Positions 7,580 to 17,629 are shown, counted from the first letter of the stretch. The stretch is DNA of 64,000 nt from Pseudomonas grimontii (GCF_007858185.1 NZ_VFES01000006.1:1-64000), one strand, 5' to 3'. The notes: a model not told the origin generated them from the sequence alone. Made by a program: numbers and translations.

Positions 7580-9077
7580 CCAGCGCCCAACCCCAAGCCT
7601 GTTGGTTCAGCAAGCCTTCTCGGTACAACTGCGGCGCAATGCCGGCACCGATAATAAAGGTCAGCAGCGCGATCTCCCGGCGCGGCCCGGTCACCGGGCG
7701 AACCAGGTACACCAAGGCCGGCAGCAGCAGTGCCGCGCTCGGGAAGCTGCGGTAGCGTGGGTCAAACACCAGTGCGAGCATCATCACCGCACCCGCGAAC
7801 CCGGCGATTGCCACCAGCCAGCCTGCACGTTGTTCCAGCCAGATGAACGCCCGTTCGCGCCAGCCTTCACGGGCACTCAGGGCCAGGGCCGCGTGAGTCA
7901 GCACCAGCAGGTTCAGCGCCACCAGTAAACCGGCCCACACCCACTCATCGTTGAAGCGCGCAGTCACACGCGTCAGTTCGGCCCAGGTGCCGATGGAGCA
8001 GGCAGCCACTGCACCCAGCAGTGGCAGGGTCAGCGCGGCGCGAGTGCTGCGAACGCGACCACCGAGCACCAACGTGCCCAGCAGGATGATCCCGCCCACC
8101 CCCAGCCACAACGGCCAGTACGGCACGTTGGTGACGGGACCGGCGAGGATGCCCTTGTCCTGGCGATCGGCATCGAACAAGCCCCAGTAACCCCCTACTG
8201 CGCCTTCACTGGCGCGCTTCCACGGCTGGTCAAACGCTTCGATCAGGTTGTAGTGCCAGCCATTGGCTTCGGCCATGGCCACGAAACCACGCATGAACTT
8301 GGCTTCGTTGACCCGGCTCGGCACCGCGGTTTCGCGCTGGCGGCCTTCGCTGGGCCAGCCGGTCTCGCCGATCAATATGTCCTTGGGCGCGAATTTGTTG
8401 CCAAAGGTCTGGCGTACATCGCCCACATGCTTGAGGGCCTGGTCGATGCCGGAGGGGTCATCTTCCCAGTAAGGCAGCAGGTGGATGGTCAGGGAGTCCA
8501 CCGCCGGGGCGATTTCCGGGTGCTGCAGCCAGAACTCCCAGACGTCGGCATAGGTGACCGGTTGCTTGATCTGGCTTTTGACTGTGTGGATCAGCGTCAC
8601 CAGCTGTTTGGCGGTGACTTCCTTGCGCAGCAGGGCTTCGTTGCCGACGATCACCGAGGTGATCACGTCGGGGTTGGCGTTGGCCGAGGCGATCAGCTCG
8701 TCGATCTCCTTTTCGGTTGTCACTGGGTCACTGCTGACCCAGGCACCTGCCATCACCTTCAACCCATGCTTGCGCGCCAGGCCCGGCAAGGCTTCCAGGC
8801 CGGTCATGGAGTAGGTGCGAATGCATTCGAAGCGGGTAGCCAGCAGGGCCAGGTCGGCGTCCATGCGCTCGGGGCGCAGTTTGAAGGGTTGGTCGAAGGG
8901 CGATTGGTCCTTGTCGAACGGTGTGTACGACGCGCATTGCAGCTTGTGGCAGGCACTGGCGACATCCGGCAGCACCACCGGCCGGCCGAGGCCATACCAG
9001 TAACCAGTCAGGGCCAGCAGGCCGAGGATCAAAGCGAGGCAATAGGGCAGGGCAGGGAAGCGGGCAGTCGCGGGCAT
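7524..9077 (-). CDS. Membrane-anchored family 17 glycoside hydrolase-like protein (beta-1,3-glucan)
   Basis: 517 aa from the ATG at 9077; longer in-frame starts up to 9680 give non-protein-like sequence. One N-terminal transmembrane helix (about 10-30) is followed by a GH17-type barrel at about 40-330. The two expected catalytic glutamates are visible: VGNE (Glu147) and IGETGWPS (Glu238). The last 190 residues form about six transmembrane helices. The barrel therefore lies in the periplasm and is held by membrane at both ends. Related proteins trim or branch periplasmic cyclic beta-glucans in pseudomonads and rhizobia; that role is inferred. No glucan synthase gene is adjacent. Confidence 0.82.
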   Translation of the reverse strand: MPATARFPALPYCLALILGLLALTGYWYGLGRPVVLPDVASACHKLQCASYTPFDKDQSPFDQPFKLRPERMDADLALLATRFECIRTYSMTGLEALPGLARKHGLKVMAGAWVSSDPVTTEKEIDELIASANANPDVITSVIVGNEALLRKEVTAKQLVTLIHTVKSQIKQPVTYADVWEFWLQHPEIAPAVDSLTIHLLPYWEDDPSGIDQALKHVGDVRQTFGNKFAPKDILIGETGWPSEGRQRETAVPSRVNEAKFMRGFVAMAEANGWHYNLIEAFDQPWKRASEGAVGGYWGLFDADRQDKGILAGPVTNVPYWPLWLGVGGIILLGTLVLGGRVRSTRAALTLPLLGAVAACSIGTWAELTRVTARFNDEWVWAGLLVALNLLVLTHAALALSAREGWRERAFIWLEQRAGWLVAIAGFAGAVMMLALVFDPRYRSFPSAALLLPALVYLVRPVTGPRREIALLTFIIGAGIAPQLYREGLLNQQAWGWALVSVLMVVALWRCLRMRRT

Positions 9078-9410
9078 GGTCGGCTTAATCTGGGGGAGCA
9101 AAGGCGCGCATCTTACCCGGATTTGCGCTATCCCAGTGGGGCTGCATAATTTTGACATGCAAAGTTCAGGCGGGATTGTGGGGTTAAGTCCTACAAAAAG
9201 TCCTGCTGGCGATGTGATGTCGTTTCTTGCTTGCATGAGGTCGCTGACAGAGCAGGTCGAAGGCCCCGGCAGGTTGATGATCGACGTGTCAGCACTCCAC
9301 TGATGTCGCAGCAGCCGGATCGATGCGCGTGAAGGGGGCGCGGCGCACCACATAACAACAGGTTGACGTCGCTCGGCATCCGCCGGGCGCAGCACTTTCG
9401 GGGAAGTACG
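9078..9410. other. Divergent intergenic region, 333 bp
   Basis: Lies between the GH17 gene and the betaine-binding protein gene. A short inverted repeat TGCAT...ATGCA sits near 9144-9162. I see no convincing promoter, hairpin terminator or small gene. Confidence 0.4.
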
Positions 9411-10262
9411 ATGAAGATGCGACGACTCTTGGGCGCAGCTGCCACTCTGGTAGTTGCGATGAGCTCCACACTGGCCAGCGCCGACAGCAAAACCCTGAGC
9501 ATCGGTTATGTAGATGGTTGGTCCGACAGCGTTGCCACCACGCACGTGGCGGCAGAGGTGATCAAGGCCAAGCTCGGTTATGACGTGAAACTGCAAGCGG
9601 TCGCCACCGGGATCATGTGGCAGGGCGTGGCCACCGGCAAGCTCGATGCCATGCTTTCCGCCTGGCTGCCCGTGACCCACGGTGAGTACTGGGCCAAGAA
9701 CAAGGACAAGGTGGTCGACTACGGCCCCAACTTCAAGGATGCGAAGATCGGCTTGATCGTGCCGGAGTACGTCAAGGCCAAGTCCATCGAAGACCTCAAG
9801 ACCGATACCACCTTCAAGAACAAGATCGTCGGCATCGACGCCGGTTCAGGCGTAATGCTCAAGACCGACGAAGCCATCAAGCAGTACGGTCTCGATTACA
9901 AGCTGCAAGCCAGTTCGGGCGCCGCCATGATCGCCGAACTGACCCGCGCCGAAGACAAACAGGAATCCATTGCGGTCACCGGCTGGGTGCCACACTGGAT
10001 GTTCGCCAAGTGGAAACTGCGTTTCCTGGACGATCCAAAAGGGATTTATGGTGCTGCTGAAACCGTCAACAGCATCGGCAGCAAGGGCCTGGAGAAGAAA
10101 GCGCCGGAAGTCGCGGCCTTCCTGAAGAAATTCCAGTGGGCCTCCAAGGACGAAATCGGCGAAGTCATGCTGGCTATCCAGGAAGGTGCCAAGCCTGATG
10201 CGGCCGCCAAGGACTGGGTTGCCAAGCACCCTGAGCGTGTAGCCGAGTGGATCGGTAAATAA
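9411..10262 (+). CDS. Glycine betaine-type ABC transporter substrate-binding protein (orphan)
   Basis: 283 aa from the ATG at 9411, which gives a clean signal peptide (about 1-23, ending ASA). The mature part is an OpuAC-type binding protein: YVDGWSDS, IMWQG, SAWLPVTHGEYW and GWVPHWMF supply the tryptophans that normally box a quaternary ammonium group. Permease and ATPase genes are absent, so it probably feeds a transporter encoded elsewhere, as known for orphan betaine, choline or carnitine binding proteins of pseudomonads. The precise ligand cannot be told from sequence. A REPIN follows the gene. Confidence 0.88.
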   Translation: MKMRRLLGAAATLVVAMSSTLASADSKTLSIGYVDGWSDSVATTHVAAEVIKAKLGYDVKLQAVATGIMWQGVATGKLDAMLSAWLPVTHGEYWAKNKDKVVDYGPNFKDAKIGLIVPEYVKAKSIEDLKTDTTFKNKIVGIDAGSGVMLKTDEAIKQYGLDYKLQASSGAAMIAELTRAEDKQESIAVTGWVPHWMFAKWKLRFLDDPKGIYGAAETVNSIGSKGLEKKAPEVAAFLKKFQWASKDEIGEVMLAIQEGAKPDAAAKDWVAKHPERVAEWIGK

Positions 10263-10287
10263 CGCCCCAATGCCTTGATACAACCCC

Positions 10288-10376
10288 TGTGGGAGGGGGC
10301 TTGCCGCCGATAGCGGAGTGTCAGTCAGCTTATCTGTAGCTGACTCACTGCCATCGGGAGCAAGCCCCCTCCCACA
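10288..10376. repeat. REPIN, GTGGGAGGGGGCTTGC class
   Basis: Inverted pair of the core GTGGGAGGGGGCTTGC around a variable centre, directly behind the betaine-binding protein gene. It may also act as a transcription stop. Confidence 0.85.
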
Positions 10377-10524
10377 TTATTTTCGTCACCCGTAAATGTT
10401 TCTGCGCCCTCTCAATCCCTCGCTACACTCCCTCTACTACTAAGGTCGTCTGGAACCTGTTCCGCAGCCGCATACAGTGGATACGTTCCAATAATAAAAA
10501 AGCTGTGCTGCGAGGATAAAAACA

Positions 10525-10836
10525 ATGAACGACAGCATTTACCTCTCGATTCAAAACAGCCCGCGTTTCAAGGAGCTGGTGAGAAAAAGGGAAAGGTTCG
10601 CCTGGATTCTCTCGGCGATCATGCTCGGGCTGTACTCCGGATTCATCCTGTTGATCGCCTACGGGCCACAAATACTGGGGGCTAAACTCAGCCCCGGCTC
10701 ATCCATCACCTGGGGCATCCCCATCGGGGTCGGGCTGATTGTCTCGGCCTTTGTCCTCACCGGCATCTATGTGCGACGCGCCAACGGCGAATTCGACGAC
10801 CTGAACAATGCGATTCTCAAGGAGGCTGCGCAATGA
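10525..10836 (+). CDS. yjcH: DUF485 membrane protein YjcH, partner of ActP
   Basis: 103 aa with two transmembrane helices (about 29-50 and 65-87), the normal size and layout of DUF485 proteins. Its stop overlaps the actP start (ATGA, 4 bp), as in the acs-yjcH-actP operon of enterobacteria. It is an inner-membrane protein of undefined biochemical role, co-expressed with the acetate symporter. It starts at an ATG behind GAGGA. Confidence 0.92.
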   Translation: MNDSIYLSIQNSPRFKELVRKRERFAWILSAIMLGLYSGFILLIAYGPQILGAKLSPGSSITWGIPIGVGLIVSAFVLTGIYVRRANGEFDDLNNAILKEAAQ

Positions 10837-12491
10837 TCCGTCGTCTATTGGCTGTATTCGGCGCTTCGGTCTTCGCGCCCGCTGTTTGGGCCGCGGATGC
10901 ATTGACCGGTGAAGTGCACAAACAACCGCTGAATATCGCAGCGATCCTGATGTTCGTGGCCTTTGTCGGCGCGACGTTGTGCATCACCTACTGGGCGTCC
11001 AAGCGCAACAAGTCGGCGGCCGACTATTATGCGGCCGGCGGCAAGATCACCGGTTTCCAGAATGGCCTGGCGATTGCCGGCGACTACATGTCGGCCGCGT
11101 CCTTCCTGGGTATTTCCGCGCTGGTGTTCACCTCTGGCTACGACGGCCTGATCTACTCGATCGGCTTCCTGGTGGGCTGGCCGATCATTCTGTTCCTGAT
11201 CGCCGAGCGCCTGCGTAACCTGGGCAAGTACACCTTTGCCGACGTGGCGTCCTATCGCCTCGGGCAAACCCAGATCCGCAGCCTGTCGGCCTGTGGTTCC
11301 CTGGTGGTGGTGGCGTTCTACCTGATCGCGCAAATGGTAGGTGCGGGCAAGCTGATCCAGCTGCTGTTCGGCCTCGACTACCATGTGGCGGTGATCCTGG
11401 TCGGGATCCTGATGTGCATGTACGTGCTGTTCGGCGGCATGCTGGCGACCACCTGGGTGCAGATCATCAAGGCAGTGCTGTTGCTGTCCGGTGCCTCGTT
11501 CATGGCGCTGATGGTGATGAAGCACGTCAACTTCGATTTCAACATGCTGTTCTCCGAGGCGATCAAGGTTCACCCTAAAGGTGAAGCGATCATGAGCCCC
11601 GGCGGCCTGGTGAAAGACCCGATCTCCGCGTTCTCCCTGGGCCTGGCACTGATGTTCGGTACCGCCGGCCTGCCGCACATCCTGATGCGCTTCTTCACCG
11701 TAAGCGACGCCAAGGAAGCGCGTAAGAGCGTGCTGTATGCCACTGGCTTCATCGGCTACTTCTATATCCTGACCTTTATCATCGGCTTCGGCGCGATCCT
11801 GCTGGTCAGTACCAACCCGGCGTTCAAGGATGCTGCAGGTGCCTTGCTGGGCGGTAACAACATGGCGGCGGTGCACCTGGCCAACGCGGTGGGCGGCAGT
11901 ATCTTCCTGGGCTTCATCTCGGCTGTGGCCTTCGCCACCATCCTGGCAGTGGTTGCCGGTTTGACCCTGGCGGGTGCTTCGGCGGTGTCCCATGACCTGT
12001 ACGCCAGCGTGATCAAGAAAGGCAAGGCCAACGAGAAGGATGAGATTCGCGTATCGAAGATCACCACCATCGCCCTAGCAGTGCTGGCAATCGGCCTGGG
12101 TATCCTGTTCGAAAGCCAGAACATCGCGTTCATGGTCGGCCTGGCGTTCTCGATTGCCGCCAGCTGTAACTTCCCGGTACTGCTGCTTTCCATGTACTGG
12201 AAAAACCTCACCACCCGTGGCGCGATGATTGGCGGCTGGTTGGGCTTGGTCAGTGCCGTTGGCCTGATGATCCTGGGTCCGACCATCTGGGTCTCGATCC
12301 TGCATCACGAAAAAGCCATCTTCCCGTACGAGTACCCGGCGCTGTTCTCGATGATCATCGCGTTCGTCGGCATCTGGTTCTTCTCCATCACCGACAAGTC
12401 GGCGGCGGCAGAGAAAGAGCGTGCGCTGTACTTCCCGCAGTTTGTGCGTTCGCAGACTGGCCTGGGGGCAAGTGGGGCGGTGAATCATTGA
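10833..12491 (+). CDS. actP: Cation/acetate symporter ActP
   Basis: 552 aa, a sodium:solute symporter family member with a cleavable leader (about 1-20) and about 13 transmembrane helices. SSS hallmarks are the [20 protein letters not shown] region near residue 66 and [15 protein letters not shown] in the middle. It imports acetate and other short monocarboxylates with a cation. It is translationally coupled to yjcH. No acs gene is adjacent. A terminator follows at 12546-12575. Confidence 0.94.
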   Translation: MIRRLLAVFGASVFAPAVWAADALTGEVHKQPLNIAAILMFVAFVGATLCITYWASKRNKSAADYYAAGGKITGFQNGLAIAGDYMSAASFLGISALVFTSGYDGLIYSIGFLVGWPIILFLIAERLRNLGKYTFADVASYRLGQTQIRSLSACGSLVVVAFYLIAQMVGAGKLIQLLFGLDYHVAVILVGILMCMYVLFGGMLATTWVQIIKAVLLLSGASFMALMVMKHVNFDFNMLFSEAIKVHPKGEAIMSPGGLVKDPISAFSLGLALMFGTAGLPHILMRFFTVSDAKEARKSVLYATGFIGYFYILTFIIGFGAILLVSTNPAFKDAAGALLGGNNMAAVHLANAVGGSIFLGFISAVAFATILAVVAGLTLAGASAVSHDLYASVIKKGKANEKDEIRVSKITTIALAVLAIGLGILFESQNIAFMVGLAFSIAASCNFPVLLLSMYWKNLTTRGAMIGGWLGLVSAVGLMILGPTIWVSILHHEKAIFPYEYPALFSMIIAFVGIWFFSITDKSAAAEKERALYFPQFVRSQTGLGASGAVNH

Positions 12492-12492
12492 G

Positions 12493-12612
12493 GAGTTGCA
12501 AGCTTTAAGCTACAAGCTGCAAGTTAGAAGCAGTGTTGTGTAGAGAAATACCCCTGTCGTGAGGCAGGGGTATTTTTTTGCTTGTAGCTAATAGCTTGAA
12601 GCTTGCAGCTCA
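12493..12612. repeat. AGCTTGAAGCTTGCAGCT-type repeats flanking the actP terminator
   Basis: About 12493-12530 and 12583-12612 are imperfect inverted copies built from the words AAGCT, GCAAGCT and GTAGCT. The same words form an element at about 21920-21996 between sucB and lpdG. This points to an interspersed repeat family distinct from the REP classes. Confidence 0.5.
12546..12575 (+). terminator. actP terminator
   Basis: Arms AAATACCCCTG (12546-12556) and CAGGGGTATTT (12565-12575) followed by more T residues. Confidence 0.88.
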
Positions 12613-12675
12613 CTAAATCCCAGCCAAAAAAAACGGCCTCATAAAGAGGCCGTTTTATTTGGCTGGGATTTAGTG
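12611..12675 (-). terminator. gltA terminator inside a 65-bp hairpin
   Basis: The core arms 12630-12640 and 12646-12656 (ACGGCCTC/GAGGCCGT) form a normal terminator. An outer 18-bp perfect pair (12611-12628 and 12658-12675) extends it and includes the gltA stop codon and last codons. Confidence 0.85.
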
Positions 12676-13959
12676 CCGATCTTCCAGCTTGGTAATGTCA
12701 CGCGACTCGTAGCCGGTGTACAGCTGGCGCGGACGGCCAATCTTGTACGGGCTGGAGAGCATTTCTTTCCAGTGGGAGATCCAGCCCACGGTCCGCGCCA
12801 GGGCGAAGATCACGGTGAACATGCTGGTTGGAATGCCGATCGCCTTGAGGATGATCCCCGAGTAGAAGTCGACGTTCGGGTACAGCGAGCGTTCGATGAA
12901 GTACGGGTCGGTCAGGGCGATCTCTTCCAGGCGCATGGCCAGTTCGAGTTGCGGATCGTTCTTGATGCCCAGTTCCTTCAACACTTCGTCGCAGGTCTGC
13001 TTCATGACGGTGGCGCGCGGGTCGCGGTTCTTGTAGACCCGGTGACCGAAGCCCATCAACTTGAACGGATCGTTCTTGTCCTTGGCCTTGGCGATGAACT
13101 TGTCGATGTTGGACACATCGCCGATTTCATCGAGCATGGTCAATACGGCTTCGTTCGCACCGCCGTGGGCAGGGCCCCACAGTGCGGCGATACCGGCGGC
13201 GATACAGGCGAACGGGTTGGCACCCGAAGAGCCTGCCAGACGCACGGTAGACGTCGAGGCGTTTTGCTCGTGGTCGGCGTGGAGGATGAAGATCCGGTCC
13301 ATTGCCTTGGCCAGCACCGGGCTGATCGGTTTGATCTCGCACGGGGTGTTGAACATCATGTGCAGGAAGTTTTCCGCGTACGTCAGGTCGTTGCGCGGGT
13401 ACATCATGGGTTGGCCCATGGAGTACTTGTAAACCATTGCGGCCAAGGTCGGCATCTTGGCAACCAGGCGGATCGCGGAAATTTCGCGATGCTGCGGGTT
13501 ATTGATGTCGAGGGAGTCGTGATAGAAGGCCGACAGGGCACCAACCACGCCGCACATGACGGCCATCGGGTGGGCGTCGCGACGGAAGCCGTTGAAGAAG
13601 GTCTTCAACTGCTCGTGAACCATGGTGTGGTTCTTCACGGTGCTGACGAACTGGGCTTTTTGCTCGGCTGTTGGCAGTTCGCCATTTAGCAGCAGGTAGC
13701 AGGTTTCCAGGTAGTCCGACTGTTCAGCCAGTTGTTCGATCGGGTAGCCGCGGTGCAGCAGGATGCCATTGTCGCCGTCGATATAGGTGATCTTCGACTC
13801 GCAAGAGGCGGTCGACATGAAGCCTGGGTCGAAAGTGAAACGGCCCGTGGCCGTCAGGCCCCGTACGTCGATAACATCGGGACCAACGGTGCCGGTTAAA
13901 ATGGGCAGCTCGACGGGGGCTGCGCCCTCGATGATCAACTGCGCTTTTTTGTCAGCCAT
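12670..13959 (-). CDS. gltA: Citrate synthase, type II
   Basis: 429 aa, the usual length of the NADH-sensitive hexameric enzyme of gamma-proteobacteria. It condenses acetyl-CoA with oxaloacetate. Catalytic regions are visible: [10 protein letters not shown], the second His in [12 protein letters not shown] and the late Asp in PNVDFYSG. An N-terminal beta domain (1-50) typical of type II enzymes is present. It is divergent from sdhC, as in other pseudomonads. A sigma70 promoter lies at 14018-14045 and gives a leader of about 50 nt. Confidence 0.98.
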   Translation of the reverse strand: MADKKAQLIIEGAAPVELPILTGTVGPDVIDVRGLTATGRFTFDPGFMSTASCESKITYIDGDNGILLHRGYPIEQLAEQSDYLETCYLLLNGELPTAEQKAQFVSTVKNHTMVHEQLKTFFNGFRRDAHPMAVMCGVVGALSAFYHDSLDINNPQHREISAIRLVAKMPTLAAMVYKYSMGQPMMYPRNDLTYAENFLHMMFNTPCEIKPISPVLAKAMDRIFILHADHEQNASTSTVRLAGSSGANPFACIAAGIAALWGPAHGGANEAVLTMLDEIGDVSNIDKFIAKAKDKNDPFKLMGFGHRVYKNRDPRATVMKQTCDEVLKELGIKNDPQLELAMRLEEIALTDPYFIERSLYPNVDFYSGIILKAIGIPTSMFTVIFALARTVGWISHWKEMLSSPYKIGRPRQLYTGYESRDITKLEDRH

Positions 13960-14017
13960 GTGGCCTCCTATTTATGCTTCAAATCATCAGACAGACCCCC
14001 CACGCAGGGCCCGCACC

Positions 14018-14045
14018 ACTATAGTGAGATAAATTCAGATGTCAA
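14018..14045 (-). promoter_or_regulatory. gltA sigma70 promoter
   Basis: Minus strand: TTGACA-N16-TATAGT, near-perfect -35 and -10 elements. Expected start of transcription is near 14011. Confidence 0.8.
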
Positions 14046-14159
14046 TTTGCCTAAAGTCTTGCCCCAGAAGGCTTTAACCGTACTTTTTCCTCGAAATTGC
14101 CTGCCATTTACGCCTTTTATCCCGCCAGCGCAATCCGCTATTAGGGTGAGGAGCGCGCG

Positions 14160-14188
14160 TTGTCATTAGTAACCTAACTGTCTATACT
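14160..14188 (+). promoter_or_regulatory. sdhC sigma70 promoter
   Basis: TTGTCA-N17-TATACT. Expected start near 14195 gives a leader of about 130 nt to sdhC. Confidence 0.78.
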
Positions 14189-14324
14189 CGGCCACCGACC
14201 GCCAAGGGCTTTTGGGCTTGCTTTCATTGGGGGTCGCACTCCCTGGGTGGTGCTTACCTGACCAGTCGCACTCCCCAACAACTTTGCCCTGATTGTTAGG
14301 GGCTCTTCAGTGTGAAAAAAAGCC

Positions 14325-14699
14325 GTGAATAGCCAACGACCTGTAAACCTAGACCTAAGGACCATCAAACTCCCCATCACCGGCGTTACGTCGTTCCTGC
14401 ACCGTGTTTCCGGCATCATCCTGTTCCTGGGCTTGGGCATCATGCTTTATGCATTGAGCAAATCCCTGGGTTCCGAGGAAGGATACGCCGAGGTGAAGGC
14501 ATGCTTGACCAGCCCGCTGGCCAAGTTCGTAGCATGGGGCCTCCTGTCCGCTCTGCTGTATCACCTGGTAGCCGGTGTGCGCCACTTGATCATGGATATG
14601 GGCATCGGTGAGACGCTGGAAGGCGGCCGCCTGGGCTCGAAAATCATCATCGCCATTTCCGTGGTGCTGATCGTTCTGGCAGGAGTTTGGATATGGTAA
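14325..14699 (+). CDS. sdhC: Succinate dehydrogenase cytochrome b556 subunit
   Basis: 124 aa with three transmembrane helices. It anchors SdhAB in the inner membrane and shares haem b and the quinone site with SdhD. The SdhC signature RPVNLDL is followed by SFLHRVSGIILFLG, and the haem-ligand helix has LLYHLVAGVRHLIMDMG. The start is a GTG at 14325; the GTG at 14312 is out of frame and soon stops. No strong ribosome site precedes it, so translation is probably modest or controlled by the folded leader. The end overlaps sdhD. Confidence 0.95.
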   Translation: MNSQRPVNLDLRTIKLPITGVTSFLHRVSGIILFLGLGIMLYALSKSLGSEEGYAEVKACLTSPLAKFVAWGLLSALLYHLVAGVRHLIMDMGIGETLEGGRLGSKIIIAISVVLIVLAGVWIW

Positions 14700-15061
14700 C
14701 CAGCGTTACGAACCTATCGCGTTCGGGCCTCTATGACTGGATGGCACAGCGTGTGTCTGCGGTCGTTCTCGCGGCTTATTTCATTTTCCTGATCGGATAC
14801 CTCATCGCAAACCCGGGCATTGGCTACGAGCAATGGCACGGGCTGTTTTCCCACAATGCGATGCGAATCTTCAGCCTGCTGGCCCTTGTAGCCCTGGGTG
14901 CTCACGCCTGGGTCGGCATGTGGACCATCGCGACTGACTACCTGACGCCGATGGCGCTGGGCAAGTCCGCGACCGCAGTCCGTTTCCTCTTCCAGGCAGT
15001 ATGCGGCGTCGCGATGTTCGCTTACTTCGTCTGGGGTGTGCAGATTCTTTGGGGTATCTGA
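14693..15061 (+). CDS. sdhD: Succinate dehydrogenase membrane anchor subunit
   Basis: 122 aa with three transmembrane helices. The ATG at 14693 is chosen because AGGAG lies 7 nt upstream; a TTG two codons earlier is less likely. It overlaps sdhC by 7 bp. The SdhD features RSGLYDWMAQRVSAVVLAAY and HAWVGMWTIATDYL (haem and quinone region) are clear. Together with SdhC it forms the membrane part of complex II. Confidence 0.95.
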   Translation: MVTSVTNLSRSGLYDWMAQRVSAVVLAAYFIFLIGYLIANPGIGYEQWHGLFSHNAMRIFSLLALVALGAHAWVGMWTIATDYLTPMALGKSATAVRFLFQAVCGVAMFAYFVWGVQILWGI

Positions 15062-15064
15062 TTC

Positions 15065-16837
15065 ATGGCTAACATTCCAACTATTTCCTTCGACGCCATC
15101 ATCATTGGTGGCGGCGGTGCAGGCATGCGCGCAGCGCTGCAGCTGGCCCAGGGCGGTCACAAGACTGCCGTGATCACCAAGGTGTTCCCGACGCGCTCCC
15201 ACACTGTATCGGCCCAGGGTGGCATCACCTGCGCCATCGCGTCCGCCGACCCGAACGATGACTGGCGCTGGCACATGTACGATACCGTCAAGGGGTCCGA
15301 CTACATCGGTGACCAGGACGCTATCGAATACATGTGTCAGGAAGGTCCGGCCGCGGTGTTCGAGCTGGACCACATGGGTCTGCCGTTCTCCCGTACCGAA
15401 CAAGGTCGTATCTACCAGCGCCCATTCGGCGGCCAGTCGAAGGATTACGGTAAAGGCGGGCAGGCTGCCCGTACCTGCGCCGCGTCCGACCGTACCGGTC
15501 ACGCGCTGCTGCACACTCTGTATCAGGGCAACCTGAAAGCCGGCACCACGTTCCTCAATGAGTACTACGCGGTTGACCTGGTTAAGAACGCACAAGGCGA
15601 GTTCGTCGGTGTGATCGCCATCTGCATCGAAACCGGTGAAACCACCTACATCCGCGCCAAGGCTACTGTTCTGGCGACTGGCGGTGCAGGTCGTATCTAC
15701 GCGTCGACCACCAATGCCCTGATCAACACCGGTGACGGCGTCGGCATGGCCCTGCGCGCCGGCGTGCCGGTGCAAGACATCGAAATGTGGCAGTTCCACC
15801 CGACCGGCATCGCCGGCGCCGGTGTACTGGTCACCGAAGGTTGCCGTGGTGAAGGTGGTTACCTGATCAACAAGCACGGCGAGCGTTTCATGGAGCGTTA
15901 TGCTCCAAACGCGAAAGACCTGGCAGGTCGTGACGTTGTTGCCCGTTCGATGGTTAAGGAAATCATCGCCGGTAACGGCTGTGGCCCGAATGGCGACCAC
16001 GTACTGCTGAAGCTCGATCACCTGGGTGAAGAAGTACTGCACAGCCGCCTGCCGGGTATCTGCGAACTGTCCAAGACCTTTGCCCACGTTGACCCAGTGG
16101 TTGCTCCGGTTCCGGTTGTTCCAACCTGCCACTACATGATGGGCGGTGTTCCGACCAACATTCATGGACAGGCGATCACCCAGAACGCCGACGGCGTGGA
16201 CGAGATCATCCACGGTCTGTTCGCGGTAGGCGAAGTGGCTTGCGTATCGGTACACGGTGCCAACCGTCTGGGCGGCAACTCGCTGCTCGACCTGGTGGTA
16301 TTCGGCCGCGCGGCTGGCCTGCACCTGGAAAAAGCCCTGACCGACGGCATCGAATACGATGACGCCACCGACGCCAACATCGAGGCCGCCCTGGCGCGTC
16401 TGAACGCTCTGAACGAGCGTACCGATGGCGAAGACGTGGCAACCCTGCGTCGCGAGCTGCAGAACTGCATGCAGAACTACTTCGGTGTATTCCGTACCGG
16501 CGAATACATGCAGAAGGGTATTGCCCAGCTGGCCGATCTGCGCAAGCGCATCGCCAACGTCAAGATCAACGATAAGAGCCAGGCGTTCAACACCGCTCGT
16601 ATCGAAGCCCTTGAATTGCAAAACCTGCTGGAAGTGGCTGAAGCGACCGCAATCGCCGCCGAGGTTCGTAAAGAATCCCGTGGTGCACACGCTCGTGAAG
16701 ACTTTGAAGATCGCGATGACGAAAACTGGTTGTGCCACACCCTGTACTTCCCGGGTGACAAGCGCGTAACCAAGCGTGCCGTGAACTTCTCGCCGAAGAC
16801 GGTTCCGACGTTTGAACCGAAGATTCGGACTTACTAA
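15065..16837 (+). CDS. sdhA: Succinate dehydrogenase flavoprotein subunit
   Basis: 590 aa, full length. The FAD-binding [15 protein letters not shown] near the start is followed by the flavin-attachment histidine in [11 protein letters not shown], the active-site HPTGIAGAG region and [15 protein letters not shown]. It oxidises succinate to fumarate on the cytoplasmic face of complex II. It starts 4 bp after sdhD. GC-rich and codon-biased like its neighbours, as expected of a highly expressed gene. Confidence 0.98.
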   Translation: MANIPTISFDAIIIGGGGAGMRAALQLAQGGHKTAVITKVFPTRSHTVSAQGGITCAIASADPNDDWRWHMYDTVKGSDYIGDQDAIEYMCQEGPAAVFELDHMGLPFSRTEQGRIYQRPFGGQSKDYGKGGQAARTCAASDRTGHALLHTLYQGNLKAGTTFLNEYYAVDLVKNAQGEFVGVIAICIETGETTYIRAKATVLATGGAGRIYASTTNALINTGDGVGMALRAGVPVQDIEMWQFHPTGIAGAGVLVTEGCRGEGGYLINKHGERFMERYAPNAKDLAGRDVVARSMVKEIIAGNGCGPNGDHVLLKLDHLGEEVLHSRLPGICELSKTFAHVDPVVAPVPVVPTCHYMMGGVPTNIHGQAITQNADGVDEIIHGLFAVGEVACVSVHGANRLGGNSLLDLVVFGRAAGLHLEKALTDGIEYDDATDANIEAALARLNALNERTDGEDVATLRRELQNCMQNYFGVFRTGEYMQKGIAQLADLRKRIANVKINDKSQAFNTARIEALELQNLLEVAEATAIAAEVRKESRGAHAREDFEDRDDENWLCHTLYFPGDKRVTKRAVNFSPKTVPTFEPKIRTY

Positions 16838-16848
16838 GGGTGGCTGCC

Positions 16849-17553
16849 ATGTTGAAAGTCAGTGTTTATCGCTACAACCCTGATCAGGACGCTGCGCCGT
16901 TCATGCAGGAGTTCCAGGTCGATACCGGTGGTAAAGACCTGATGGTGCTGGATGTATTGGCACTGATCAAAGAGCAGGACGAAGGTTTCTCCTATCGTCG
17001 CTCTTGCCGTGAAGGTGTGTGCGGTTCCGACGGCATGAACATCAACGGCAAAAACGGCCTGGCGTGCATCACGCCGCTGTCCGCCGTTGTTAAAGGCAAC
17101 AAGCTGATCGTTCGTCCCCTGCCAGGTTTGCCGGTTATCCGTGACCTGGTCGTCGATATGAGCATCTTCTACAAGCAATACGAGAAAGTTAAGCCGTTCC
17201 TGCAGAACGACACGCCGGCTCCGGCCATCGAGCGTCTGCAGTCCCCTGAAGAGCGTGAAAAGCTCGACGGTCTGTACGAGTGCATCCTGTGCGCTTGCTG
17301 CTCGACCTCGTGCCCGTCCTTTTGGTGGAACCCGGACAAGTTCCTGGGTCCAGCTGCCCTGCTGCAAGCGTATCGCTTCCTGGCAGACAGCCGTGACACC
17401 AAGACGTCCGAGCGCCTGGCTTCGCTGGATGACCCGTTCAGCGTATTCCGCTGCCGCGGGATCATGAACTGCGTCAACGTATGTCCCAAAGGCCTGAACC
17501 CGACTAAGGCCATTGGTCACATCCGTAACATGTTGCTGCAAAGCGGCGTGTAA
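16849..17553 (+). CDS. sdhB: Succinate dehydrogenase iron-sulfur subunit
   Basis: 234 aa from the ATG at 16849, which has AAGGG at correct spacing; a GTG three codons earlier is possible but lengthens the protein without support. The three cluster motifs are intact: SCREGVCGSDG plus a later Cys for 2Fe-2S, CILCACCSTSC for 4Fe-4S and CRGIMNCVNVCPKGLNP for 3Fe-4S. It passes electrons from FAD to quinone. Confidence 0.98.
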   Translation: MLKVSVYRYNPDQDAAPFMQEFQVDTGGKDLMVLDVLALIKEQDEGFSYRRSCREGVCGSDGMNINGKNGLACITPLSAVVKGNKLIVRPLPGLPVIRDLVVDMSIFYKQYEKVKPFLQNDTPAPAIERLQSPEEREKLDGLYECILCACCSTSCPSFWWNPDKFLGPAALLQAYRFLADSRDTKTSERLASLDDPFSVFRCRGIMNCVNVCPKGLNPTKAIGHIRNMLLQSGV

Positions 17554-17593
17554 CTGACGTTGTAACAAGGCAGGACCGTTGTGCCCGTAAATG

Positions 17594-17627
17594 CTGCGGC
17601 GCAGGCTTCAACCGGCGCCGTAGTTTT
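17594..17627 (+). terminator. sdhB-sucA intergenic hairpin, possible attenuator
   Basis: Arms 17594-17602 and 17615-17623 pair over 9 bp with one G-U, followed by TTTT. It is a modest terminator; partial read-through would still allow sdh-suc co-transcription. Confidence 0.5.
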
Positions 17628-17629
17628 AA

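Larger units (their letters stand above)
13960..14324. other. gltA-sdhC divergent regulatory region, 365 bp
   Basis: Holds the two promoters listed separately. The sdhC leader has the 11-bp word GTCGCACTCCC twice (14233-14243 and 14265-14275) and a stem pairing CCCC-AACAA (14273-14281) with TTGTT-A-GGGG just downstream, about 25 nt before the start codon. No gene is present. Confidence 0.7.

Noticed and set aside
9078..9680. 200-residue N-terminal extension of the GH17 protein
   Set aside because: It overlaps the betaine-binding protein gene and is not protein-like; the ATG at 9077 gives a proper membrane anchor.
14714..16738. 674-residue open frame opposite sdhD-sdhA
   Set aside because: Antisense shadow of highly biased codons in sdh genes; product has no recognisable domain.
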